From JAAYCB01 sp012744395 (GTDB taxonomy: Bacteria; Planctomycetota; Planctomycetia; Pirellulales; Thermoguttaceae), in contig JAQVNJ010000097.1 in assembly GCA_028703175.1 (NCBI GenBank), positions 1-23,667 on the forward strand: a stretch of DNA of 23,667 nucleotides, given 5' to 3'. The position numbers were made by a program, and so were the translations under genes. This document shows, in pieces, positions 7,879 to 15,496 of this stretch. Every line of letters starts with the position of its first letter. Position 1 is the stretch's first letter. The notes under the pieces were generated by a model, which searched no databases, had not been told where the DNA came from, and worked only from the letters and a program-made list of their open reading frames with translations.

Positions 7879-8667
7879 ATGAGATTTCTTTTCGTAGTGC
7901 CGCTGTTTCTATCGATCGTGACAACGGTCGGGCTGGAGCGGACAAGGGCCGCCGAAGGCCCACCGGGCGGCCGCGATCCAGTGGCCACGGGCAAGGGGAG
8001 CCAGCGCATGACAGGATCGGTGCGGATCGTGGCCCTGGGCGACTCGATCACCAACGGGGCGGGCCTGGCCGGAGTGAAGGAGGCGGAGACGTTTCGCGAG
8101 ATCGCGCGGCGGGAACTGACCGAGAAGCTCGGCGGCAAGGTCGAGGTGTTTAACGCGGGGCGGAATGGGGACATTGTCACGCTGGCGACCAAGCGGCTCG
8201 AGAAGGACGTGCTGGACCGCCAGCCGCGGATCGTGACGGTCATGTTCGGCGGCAACGAAGCGGGATTCTATCGGCCGGAAACCGGCGGGTTCGCGGACAC
8301 GCCGCGCGTCGGCCGCGAGCAGTTCAAAGCAGCGGCCGGAACGGTGGTGGATCGTCTGCGGGCGGCTCGGATCACGGTCGTGCTGATGACATGCCCGCCG
8401 ATGACCGAGCGCTACTGGGGGATGCGCCTGGAGGCGTACCGCAAGCACGGCATCAACTTTCTGGTGAAAGACTACGCGGAGGCGATCCGCGAGGTGGCCG
8501 CCGAGAAACAGGTCGCGCTGGTCGACGTCTATCGGGCGTTTGACCAGAACCGCGCCTGGCTCGACTATTTTCCCGACGGCTTGCACCCGGACGCGCGCGG
8601 CCATCGGGTGATTGCCAACCTGCTGGTGGAAGAGCTGGCGCGGATTCTCGGCCGGCAGGACTCATGA
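7879..8667 (+). CDS. Secreted SGNH/GDSL-family hydrolase
   Basis: A 262-residue esterase-type hydrolase with a signal peptide (MRFLFVVPLFLSIVTTVG, cleavage near RAAEG). The SGNH blocks are all present: block I VALGDSITNGAG with nucleophile Ser56, block II Gly in NAGRNGD (about 92-98), block III GGNEAG with Asn126, and block V DGLHPDARGH with Asp233 and His236. The family hydrolyses ester bonds in lipids or acetylated sugars; the substrate cannot be read here. Planctomycetes have many such enzymes for polysaccharide breakdown. GAGAGG lies 8 nt before the ATG. The gene is alone on its strand and converges with the YeeE-rhodanese gene. Confidence 0.92.
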   Translation: MRFLFVVPLFLSIVTTVGLERTRAAEGPPGGRDPVATGKGSQRMTGSVRIVALGDSITNGAGLAGVKEAETFREIARRELTEKLGGKVEVFNAGRNGDIVTLATKRLEKDVLDRQPRIVTVMFGGNEAGFYRPETGGFADTPRVGREQFKAAAGTVVDRLRAARITVVLMTCPPMTERYWGMRLEAYRKHGINFLVKDYAEAIREVAAEKQVALVDVYRAFDQNRAWLDYFPDGLHPDARGHRVIANLLVEELARILGRQDS

Positions 8668-8726
8668 GCTCCTGGTCTGGCAAAGCTCTGCGTCAAGCGG
8701 GCGCTTCCGCGCCCCAAACGACTCTC

Positions 8727-8809
8727 AACCCGACGCGTCAGCGAGGCACCTGGCCCGACGCGTGCGCGAGGCGAAGTCGGGTCCGCCGTCCTCGCTGACG
8801 CGTCGGGTT
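8727..8809. repeat. 20-bp inverted repeat with a third degenerate copy (convergent spacer)
   Basis: The arm at 8727-8746 (AACCCGACGCGTC...GAGG) is perfectly complementary to 8790-8809. Between them, 8754-8771 is a direct copy of the left arm (CCCGACGCGTGCGCGAGG, 16 of 18 identical). The unit resembles short GC-rich repeats scattered between genes in planctomycete genomes. Here it lies between the stop codons of two convergent genes, where a folded element could terminate or protect both transcripts. It may also be a mobile REP-type element. Confidence 0.75.
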
Positions 8810-8821
8810 ACGATGTCGCCC

Positions 8822-10057
8822 TTAGCCGCATCCGCCTCCCGGCACTCTGACCGGCGTGAGGACTTTGACCTTCGACTGAAACGGCCGCTCGGCGATACGT
8901 TGGGGTGAAGGCCGTGAAGCGGCATGGCGGCTCCCGAGGGCGCCGTCGAAGGAGTGCCGCGGGGTGTCATCTCCATCGACGGGCGAATCGGGGCCGGGCA
9001 AGTTGGCCTTGTTGTCGGCGAACACGTCCAGCCAGCGATTGAGGCCGCCGGCCAGCACGTAGGCGTTCGCCCCGCGCCGCACGGTCAATCGCTTCCATGC
9101 CTGTTCGGCCCGCGCTTCGTCGTTCGACATGACGACGACGATTTCTTTCGGGTCGATTTCCTTCGGCTCCCCCGCGGCCAGGTCCTCCAACGTGATGTTG
9201 CGGGCGTCCGCCAGGTGAAACTGGTTGAAGTCCGGCTCATCGCGGACGTCGACAAGCACGAGTTGGATTTGGTTGTTGTGCATCAGGTCCAGGAGCTCGC
9301 CCGGATCGATGTGCACCTGGCGCGAGGCGAGGCTGGCATCGAGGCTCGCGTGTCGCCAGTCGACGCGGCGGTCGATCGTCGGCTGCCCGACGGCGATGGC
9401 GGCAAACGCCATCCCGATGGCCAGCCCGACGCCGGCGCGCCTCGCCCGCCGCGGCTTGGGCGCGAGCGGGCGCTCGCTGGGGCGGGAGAAGATGCGTTCG
9501 CAGACCTCGGCCAGCGCGAAGGCCCCGAAGGCCATGGCGAGCACGGCCAGCACGATCCAGCCGGCGTCGATGCCGAGCACGTCGGCCCAGGTGAGGCGCC
9601 CCAGGGCGCCGGAGTTGTTCCAGAAATTCCAGACGGCCGGAATCGCCACGATCGGCCCAAACAGCAGGCCACCGGCAACCACGCCGATAGCGAAGATGGT
9701 TCCGTCGGTCTTCAGGGTCGCCATCGAGACGAGCGACGTGCCGGGGCAGTAGCCGCCGACAATGAATCCGACACCAAGGATCAATCCGCCCAGGACGCCC
9801 GGCCAGAGATGGGTTGGCGGTACGTAGAGCAGCTCGAAGTCGAGCAGGCCCAGCGCCGACGCGAGGTAGACGAGCAGCATGGCCGTGATGATCGCCGTGA
9901 ACATCACCTTGAGCACGCGCATGTTGTACAAGTAGAACTGGGCCGCGAGATTGCGCGCGTTGCCGAAACCGCCCCGTTCGAGCACAAACCCGAAGCAGAA
10001 TCCGATCAGCGCGGCGACCAGGCTGGCGGTCGCATGGGAGAAGGAGAAAGGCGCCAT
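8822..10057 (-). CDS. YeeE/YedE-type membrane protein fused to a rhodanese-like domain (Cys to Ser)
   Basis: A 411-residue two-part protein. Residues 1 to about 225 hold several membrane helices with YeeE/YedE-type signatures: FGFVLERGGFGNARNLAAQFY, then VGFIVGGYCPGTSLVSMATLKTDG with a conserved-type Cys104. The family transports thiosulfate or related sulfur compounds. Residues about 248-345 form a rhodanese fold (LVLVDVRDEPDFNQFHLADARNITLEDL ... NAYVLAGGLNRW). At the catalytic loop the sequence is VVVMSNDEARAEQ, so Ser311 stands where sulfurtransferases have Cys. The domain may bind but not transfer sulfane sulfur. A low-complexity tail follows. The gene starts 33 nt after the stop of the other YeeE gene and is last in the respiratory operon. 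Confidence 0.87.
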   Translation of the reverse strand: MAPFSFSHATASLVAALIGFCFGFVLERGGFGNARNLAAQFYLYNMRVLKVMFTAIITAMLLVYLASALGLLDFELLYVPPTHLWPGVLGGLILGVGFIVGGYCPGTSLVSMATLKTDGTIFAIGVVAGGLLFGPIVAIPAVWNFWNNSGALGRLTWADVLGIDAGWIVLAVLAMAFGAFALAEVCERIFSRPSERPLAPKPRRARRAGVGLAIGMAFAAIAVGQPTIDRRVDWRHASLDASLASRQVHIDPGELLDLMHNNQIQLVLVDVRDEPDFNQFHLADARNITLEDLAAGEPKEIDPKEIVVVMSNDEARAEQAWKRLTVRRGANAYVLAGGLNRWLDVFADNKANLPGPDSPVDGDDTPRHSFDGALGSRHAASRPSPQRIAERPFQSKVKVLTPVRVPGGGCG

Positions 10058-10090
10058 GGCTGTTGCCGGTTTTCAGGGTTCGGGATTGCG

Positions 10091-10648
10091 TCAGTTCCAG
10101 AGTCTTCTCAGCGGGTAGGCCAGCATGTACGCTCCGGCGAAGACCATGATCATGAAGGCCCAGCTTCCCACGGAGAGCACGGCGCCGCCCGACAGGGCCT
10201 GGCCGGAGGTGCAGCCGCGGGCGAAGCGGGCGCCGAGCCCCATGAGGATTCCACCGAGCAGGGCCATGGCCCAGCGCGTGCGTCTGTCGATCTGGCGGCC
10301 CTTGAGCGTCTCCACCTTGACGCGGCCGCCGAGCCAGCCGGAGGTGAAACCGCCGGCAATCACGCCCAGGGTCATCCACACCATGTTGTGGTCGAGCGGG
10401 TTCCGCCCGCCGCCGGCCATCGGAGCCAGGTAGGCGCTGGTGTTGGCGCTGCCGGGCGCGGCTGCCGTCTGGATGAATGCGGCCAGGCGCGCGAAGCCGG
10501 CCGAACCGCCCAGCCCGCTGCCGGTGATGAAGAACGCCGCGAACAAGACCACTCCCAGGGCCACGCCGGCAACGTAGGGGTTCCAAAGCCCCTCGGGATC
10601 GTTTCGTGCGGGCAGGCCCGGCGATTCGGGCGTGGATTGGCTGGCCAT
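10091..10648 (-). CDS. YeeE/YedE-type sulfur-transport membrane protein
   Basis: A 185-residue integral membrane protein with about four helices (roughly 26-45, 88-108, 126-141, 158-180). The hallmark is LGARFARGCTSGQALSGGAVLSVGSW with Cys146, the cysteine block of the YeeE/YedE (sulfur transport, thiosulfate-uptake-like) family. The protein is about half the size of a full-length YeeE. The next gene supplies a second half with a different cysteine block (GGYCPGTS), so the two likely form one two-component transporter. AGGAA precedes the ATG by about 8 nt. It lies 58 nt downstream of the cytochrome b gene on the same strand. The direction of transport and the substrate are inferred from the family, not shown. 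Confidence 0.88.
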   Translation of the reverse strand: MASQSTPESPGLPARNDPEGLWNPYVAGVALGVVLFAAFFITGSGLGGSAGFARLAAFIQTAAAPGSANTSAYLAPMAGGGRNPLDHNMVWMTLGVIAGGFTSGWLGGRVKVETLKGRQIDRRTRWAMALLGGILMGLGARFARGCTSGQALSGGAVLSVGSWAFMIMVFAGAYMLAYPLRRLWN

Positions 10649-10706
10649 CGTGCTGTTCCTGTTTTCGTGATCGGCGGGCCTGGCCCGCGAACGGTCGCAA
10701 GGTGGT

Positions 10707-11363
10707 TCAACGCCGGAGGTCCGCCGCCGGCGGCGGGCCTTCCGGCTCTTCGAAGTTTTCGTATCCGGTTGCCATGCCCTCCAGGTGCGTCAGCGGCGTG
10801 CGCCCCGTGGTGATCAGGTAGAGGTGGGCGATGAGAAAGGACAGAAACAAGTACGACCCGAGCGTGTGGACGGCCCCCAAGAGCGGCAGACCGCCAACGG
10901 CGCCGGCGGCGTGCGGCCAGCGCGCGGCGCCCCACATCAGCAGACCACTGGCGATTTGCAGGGGCAGCAGCAGATTGAGCAATGCCAGGTAGGTCAACTG
11001 CTGCAACGGATTCAGCCGCCGCTCCGGGGTCTTGCGGGTCGGGTGGGTATGGCCGCGGAATATCCCCCTCGTGTAATATCTGACCTGCGCGGCGACGGCC
11101 GCCGCCAGCCCCTTGCGCTCGGGCACGTACTGCCGGATGGCGCCGGTTGTGACGAAGTAGAACAGCCCGAGCAGCGCGTTGCCGATCAGGATGAACCCAA
11201 ACACGTTGTGGAACCAGACCATCGCCGCCAGGTCGGCCAGGGGCAGACGCACCGGCGCATGGATATGGAAGCCCGTGGCGAGAAGGACCACGACGGCAAT
11301 CATCTGGATCCAATGCCAGGTGCGTTCATAGGTCGAGTAGATGCGTCTTCGTCTGCCGCTCAT
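10707..11363 (-). CDS. Membrane b-type cytochrome (cytochrome b561 / PhsC-like)
   Basis: A 218-residue four-helix cytochrome b of the thiosulfate-reductase/Ni-Fe-hydrogenase b-subunit type. Histidines suited to two haems are in the helices: His17 (ERTWHWIQM), His52 (MVWFHNVFGF), His166 (LGAVHTLG) and His180 (FLIAHLYLITTG). It would exchange electrons between the quinone pool and a periplasmic partner, here the multihaem cytochromes encoded just upstream. The start at 11361-11363 was chosen because it overlaps the previous gene's TGA (ATGA) and the family begins with the YERTWHW segment; the open frame upstream is a shadow. The C-terminus is proline-rich and acidic, probably cytoplasmic. Confidence 0.92.
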   Translation of the reverse strand: MSGRRRRIYSTYERTWHWIQMIAVVVLLATGFHIHAPVRLPLADLAAMVWFHNVFGFILIGNALLGLFYFVTTGAIRQYVPERKGLAAAVAAQVRYYTRGIFRGHTHPTRKTPERRLNPLQQLTYLALLNLLLPLQIASGLLMWGAARWPHAAGAVGGLPLLGAVHTLGSYLFLSFLIAHLYLITTGRTPLTHLEGMATGYENFEEPEGPPPAADLRR

Positions 11364-13348
11364 CTGCCCGGACCCTCCACCGTTCTCCCCTTTGCCGGCG
11401 CCGACCCGCCACGTACCAAGGCTTGCCGCACGCGCAGGCCGCCATGGATCGCCACGGCCAATAGAACCCCCGCGAGGATCGCGATCCCAAGAGCATCGAT
11501 CCAGCGCTGGCCGTCGTGGCCGAGCACGTGGAACCCCGCCGCGTGCGTGCTCGGGCGATAGGCGGGGCGGCCGTCGACCACGGACCATTCTCCGGCGGGC
11601 ACGAGCGCGCCGGTCTGGGCCCACTCGGGCGCCGTCCTGGCCGGCAGCGCGGCGGCCAGCGTCATCGGCTGATTGAGCACCGAACCGGCCGAGTGGCACG
11701 CATCGCACGAGCGCGTCGCCCAGCGGCCGCCGACCACGCCATGATGCATCTCGTGAGGCTGCACCTCGGTGCGAACCAGCGGGTTGACATACCCTTGCGC
11801 GACAAGGGCGGCCCGAACCGCCCGGCGGTCGGCCGCGCCGCCGGCAACGGCTTTTTCCAGGTCGGGCAGCCGAACCGGCCTCGGCGCCGGACCGCTTTCG
11901 ATCCAGTAGGCAGCGGTGATGAGATTGCAGGGAACCAGTCGCAAGCGGCCGTCCGCGCCCAGCCGCGGCAGGAGCACGGGCCGAAAACCGGTCACCAGCG
12001 CACGCCGGTCGCCCGCGTCGCCTTCGATGCCTCGCCAGGTAACGCGCGGCTCGCCTTGCGGCGAGGGGACCGTCCAGTCGATGCTTTCAACGGCCGGGGC
12101 GGCCGCATGAGGGATATGGCATGCCTCGCAGCTGAGGGCGGCGAAGTGGGCCGCCTGATAGGGGAGCCACGCGTGGGACGACTCGGCCCGATGGCAGTCG
12201 TTGCAGCGGCGCATCGTGCCGCCGAGGTGCCGGGCGGTGGCGCCTTGGGCCGTCGTTCCCTTGGCCAACTGGTGGCTCGGACGCATCAAGTACTCGCCGA
12301 GCGACGATCTGCGGGGATCGAAGTCCATCTTCCCGCCGGGCGCCGTCGAACTGGTGGAGAAGGCGGGGTTGTTCATCGAGAAATGGCAGTCCGTGCACCC
12401 GACGAGCCGCTCGGCGTGAACGTCCCAAGGCCGCCCCATGTTCTGCTTGCCGGCCAGATTGACGGCCGAATCCGACATCCGCTCTCCGGAGAACACGCGG
12501 CCCGTGGTCGCCGTGGCGCGGCTGGCGAGCGAGAGGTCGAGTTGCATCGGTTCGTGCCCGGCATGGACCTGGCTGTGGCAGAGCCCGCAGTTTTCCGGCT
12601 CCGGATCGGCAAGCCCCAGAAGCTGCGCGTCGACCGTTCCCCGTTCGCTGAATTGTCCCCGATCATATTGCCAGCCACTCTCCGCTCGCCGCGCAACGCC
12701 CGTCGCGGCGAGCGTCGCGGTCGCCGACCAGTCGAAACGCCCGCTTGCAAGCTCTTCGATTCTCGCTTTGTTGTCGGGGCGGCTGGTGTGACAGAGGAAG
12801 CAGTTCATCTCCACGGCGCCCGAGGCCCGCCAGTCCCAGACTCGGGGCTGCCCCGTCGGGGGCTCGAGCACCACGGCATCGGGGTTGAGGTCTCCGCTGG
12901 CGGAGAGCGAGGGGCGATCGAGCGGTCGTCCGGCATGGCCCAGGCGAGCCGGACCGCCACCGACGTGCCTCGCTCCGAAGAGAGAAACCCAATCGGCCAG
13001 GCCAAGATCGAGACGTTCGTCGCCGGGCGGCGTCAGGTAGCGATAGTCGAGCGGATCCCAGCGCCCGAACGGCCCCGGACTGTAGTCCCAGGGCCGGCCG
13101 CCTTCGACAAATCCGGCCGCCGTCCGCTCGTCGTGGCCGAGCGCCGCATGGAAGCTGTGGCTTTCGATGTAGGCCGTGTCGTGGCAGCCTGCGCACGTTC
13201 TCATCGGTGAGACGGGGCGTCCCGACTCGAGCACGTTCGTTCCCGCCGCATCCAGAAGGCGGATCGGCGGGTGGAGCGAGGCGTCTTCCGCGGCCGCCAG
13301 GCCAGCCGCCATCATCCCCGCGATCAGAAGGGAAACGAGCGGCTTCAT
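11360..13348 (-). CDS. Heptaheme c-type cytochrome with C-terminal membrane anchor
   Basis: A 662-residue secreted cytochrome with a signal peptide (MKPLVSLLIAGMMAAGLAAAED). Seven CXXCH haem-binding sites start at residues 52 (CAGCH), 183 (CFLCH), 254 (CGLCH), 318 (CTDCH), 382 (CNDCH), 407 (CEACH) and 548 (CDACH). Many other histidines could be distal ligands. A single hydrophobic helix at about 618-636 (ALGIAILAGVLLAVAIHGGL) followed by Arg/Lys would hold it to the inner membrane with haems in the periplasm. I do not recognise the family by name. The wide spacing between haems suggests several domains. Its start overlaps the OTR stop and its stop overlaps the cytochrome b start (both ATGA), so it very likely bridges electrons between those two proteins. 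Confidence 0.92.
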   Translation of the reverse strand: MKPLVSLLIAGMMAAGLAAAEDASLHPPIRLLDAAGTNVLESGRPVSPMRTCAGCHDTAYIESHSFHAALGHDERTAAGFVEGGRPWDYSPGPFGRWDPLDYRYLTPPGDERLDLGLADWVSLFGARHVGGGPARLGHAGRPLDRPSLSASGDLNPDAVVLEPPTGQPRVWDWRASGAVEMNCFLCHTSRPDNKARIEELASGRFDWSATATLAATGVARRAESGWQYDRGQFSERGTVDAQLLGLADPEPENCGLCHSQVHAGHEPMQLDLSLASRATATTGRVFSGERMSDSAVNLAGKQNMGRPWDVHAERLVGCTDCHFSMNNPAFSTSSTAPGGKMDFDPRRSSLGEYLMRPSHQLAKGTTAQGATARHLGGTMRRCNDCHRAESSHAWLPYQAAHFAALSCEACHIPHAAAPAVESIDWTVPSPQGEPRVTWRGIEGDAGDRRALVTGFRPVLLPRLGADGRLRLVPCNLITAAYWIESGPAPRPVRLPDLEKAVAGGAADRRAVRAALVAQGYVNPLVRTEVQPHEMHHGVVGGRWATRSCDACHSAGSVLNQPMTLAAALPARTAPEWAQTGALVPAGEWSVVDGRPAYRPSTHAAGFHVLGHDGQRWIDALGIAILAGVLLAVAIHGGLRVRQALVRGGSAPAKGRTVEGPGR

Positions 13349-14793
13349 TTCTCACCCCCCTGCTGGGTGCGGAGCAATCCGGTCACCCGGCGATCGCCGC
13401 GAAACATCGGATCGCCGTCGAAGCCGAGGGCTTTGAAATCCATCACCCCTTGGGGACCGTGGCACTCGTTGCACTGCAAAGCCTTTTCCTTGGGTTGGAC
13501 CATGTGGGAGAGTGGCCAGTACATGACGGTCTCGACGAATCCGTACTCGCCGCTGTAGGGCGCTTCGGGCGTTTCGCCAAGCCGGCAGGCCTTGTCCCAA
13601 TCGAACTCGTTCCAGAAGCCGCCCTCGCCCCAGGTTCGCGGGGTCAGCAGATGTTTGTACTTCTTGTCGTAGACCTGTTTGCCACGGTGTACTTTGAAGG
13701 GCCAGATCTTCGCGTCGGCATCGCCCGGGCCGCCGATCGGCAGGTTGATCGGCACGACCTGGCTGGGGTCGTCGATCTTATCGCCGGTCAGGTAGCGATA
13801 CGCCCGGCCGTCGTACCAGTCGTATTCGGGCCGCACGTCCTGAGCATAGGTGAAACTGCCTTTGGCTTTCAGATAGGTGTGCGGATCTTCGGGGAGATCC
13901 TGGCCGGCCGTCGACCAGTCCCAGGCCATCTTGGTCGGCGCGTCGATGGCCATCCGCGGGATATGGCAGGTCTGGCAGGCGACCGTGGCGGTGTGTTCGT
14001 TGAGCCGCTGATCGACGTGCGGCGTCTCGCTGTGGCAGTCGGTGCAGTTCACGCGACTCGGCCGGTCGATGCAGACCGACATCGCGCAGCCGGGTATGCG
14101 ATGCTCTCTGGTCTGGTGGCAATCGCTGCAACGGAAGTCGGCTCTGCCCATATGGACGTCGATCCGCTGGCTCGGGTGATACATCGAGCCGTCCAGGTCG
14201 CCATGCTTGACGGCGTCGCCCCCTCCCCCTTTGAAATGGCACGCGCCGCAGTTTCTCCGAGTCGTCGGCCCCACGCTCCGGGCAACCGCAAGGAGATCGA
14301 CCCCCTTGGCCGGCTGGCCGCCCAACCCCTTTTCATAAACACCCGATTGCTCGTGACAGATCAGGCAATCGACGTTCTCCTCTTTCGTGAAGTCGAAATC
14401 CTCGTTGAACCATCCGTAGCCGGCATGGCAGGCGGAACATGCGGCGATGTTGGGGCCGGTGGCGATGCAGAAGTTGTTGATCAGGTTCTTCTTGCCGACG
14501 GCGATCACTTCCTCGCGGCCGGGGAGCTTGACTTTCTGGCCGGCCCAACTCCAGTGGCTCGTCTTCATCAGCTGGCTGGCGGCGTCCGGATGGCACTCCA
14601 GGCACGCTCGCGTGACCGAGGGGCCGTCGCTGAAGGGGCCCTGAATCAAATGGCGGTGATCGGTCGGGCTGATCGGTGGGGGGACCTTGGCCCAGGGGTT
14701 GTCGACCGGGCCCAAACCGCGCAGCGTGAAGGCGAAAACCACGCCGGCGATCAGGAGGGAGACAACGGCGATCGGAATTGCAGCAGCCCGCAT
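13345..14793 (-). CDS. Octaheme tetrathionate-reductase-family c-type cytochrome
   Basis: A 482-residue periplasmic cytochrome with an N-terminal membrane helix (MRAAAIPIAVVSLLIAGVVFAF). Eight CXXCH sites start at residues 64 (CLECH), 119 (CSACH), 143 (CLICH), 182 (CGACH), 222 (CSDCH), 250 (CTDCH), 273 (CQTCH) and 441 (CNECH). This layout, with NNFCIATGPNIAACSACHAGYGW and the long gap before the last haem, matches the octaheme tetrathionate reductase (OTR) family. Characterised members reduce tetrathionate and also nitrite and hydroxylamine in vitro, using a lysine-ligated haem; Lys in VGKKNLINN is a candidate. I chose the ATG at 14793 because GGGGA lies 9 nt upstream; earlier ATGs (14808, 14862) lack this. 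It is the first gene of the five-gene operon. Confidence 0.93.
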   Translation of the reverse strand: MRAAAIPIAVVSLLIAGVVFAFTLRGLGPVDNPWAKVPPPISPTDHRHLIQGPFSDGPSVTRACLECHPDAASQLMKTSHWSWAGQKVKLPGREEVIAVGKKNLINNFCIATGPNIAACSACHAGYGWFNEDFDFTKEENVDCLICHEQSGVYEKGLGGQPAKGVDLLAVARSVGPTTRRNCGACHFKGGGGDAVKHGDLDGSMYHPSQRIDVHMGRADFRCSDCHQTREHRIPGCAMSVCIDRPSRVNCTDCHSETPHVDQRLNEHTATVACQTCHIPRMAIDAPTKMAWDWSTAGQDLPEDPHTYLKAKGSFTYAQDVRPEYDWYDGRAYRYLTGDKIDDPSQVVPINLPIGGPGDADAKIWPFKVHRGKQVYDKKYKHLLTPRTWGEGGFWNEFDWDKACRLGETPEAPYSGEYGFVETVMYWPLSHMVQPKEKALQCNECHGPQGVMDFKALGFDGDPMFRGDRRVTGLLRTQQGGEK

Positions 14794-15496
14794 CGATAAT
14801 GTCCCCATGCTTGCGCAGCAAGGTAAGGATTCTTCAGCAAAGCAACGAATCCGTTGAGGCAAAAAGGCTTATCGCACTCCAACGCGAATCGGCAGCGACA
14901 CGCCGCGCTGGGAATATCCGGTGTCCATGGAAAGGGCTCCGCTCTCAGGGAACAGCGCGATCGAGCGGCGCACTATGATAATCCGAAGCGAGAGTTGTGG
15001 GCAGCCGCGCGCCGCTCTCCGCTTGGATTCTATCGATGCGCCGAGGACCGGCGGGGTTACAGTGAATTTCGACGGTTCGGCGGTTGATCCCTGGAAAGCT
15101 TGCCCATGTTCGACACCCATGCTCTTCGCGACGACGTGATCCGCAGCGCGGAAGATGATCGCGAAAACGCGATAGCGCGAAACAGAAGCCGAAGTGTCAT
15201 CCGGCTCCGCGTGGCCGCACGCGACACGTTCGCTGCCTGCCAACCGTCGCTCTCCCTCCTTGCGCATTTTCGCGCTTTCGCGATCACTTTTCCGAAACCG
15301 TCCCACGATGTCCAAGTTGAGGGAATACCAGCGGCGGAGCCTTGACGCTGGCGTGGTGAAAGGACGGCACCACGACTGGTTTGCGGGGCCAGCGCGCCCG
15401 CATGGTCCGTGCTTCTATCGCAGCGGCTTGCCCGGCGCGAAACAACCTGTCACGATGACTGCTGGGAGTTCCAAGAACGCGCACGAGGAGGATCCG
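14794..15496. other. Divergent intergenic region between OTR operon and M14 gene
   Basis: This 703-nt region should hold the promoter of the cytochrome operon (leftward) and of the carboxypeptidase (rightward). I see no clear consensus promoter for either. Open frames on both strands (for example 14869-15315 minus, 15100-15345 plus) lack domains and ribosome sites. The notable content is a long-range inverted repeat at 15156-15286, listed separately. Confidence 0.5.
15156..15286. repeat. Bipartite inverted repeat rich in CGCGAAA
   Basis: TGATCGCGAAA (15156-15166) and GCGCGAAA (15175-15182) are both perfectly complementary to the adjoining pair TTTCGCGC (15268-15275) and TTTCGCGATCA (15276-15286). 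The 19-bp stem has one 8-nt bulge and encloses an 85-nt loop. It could be a structured RNA leader, a remnant of a small mobile repeat, or an arm pair for a DNA-binding protein. Confidence 0.6.

Noticed and set aside
7182..8255. Minus-strand 357-codon frame
   Set aside because: Half of it is antisense to the SGNH hydrolase and the rest has no features of a protein family.
8924..10813. Plus-strand open frame of 629 codons
   Set aside because: It lies opposite two YeeE genes with clear membrane helices and motifs. Its translation is low in hydrophobic structure, rich in Gly/Arg/Ala/His, and has no domain.
11516..13210. Plus-strand open frame of 564 codons
   Set aside because: It is the antisense shadow of the heptaheme cytochrome, whose seven CXXCH motifs prove the minus strand is coding.
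13207..14799. Plus-strand open frame of 530 codons
   Set aside because: It is antisense to the octaheme cytochrome gene and has no domain of its own.
14869..15315. Minus-strand 148-codon frame upstream of the OTR operon
   Set aside because: It has no recognisable motif or ribosome site, and its start lies beyond the inverted repeat that it crosses; codon use is unlike the neighbouring genes.
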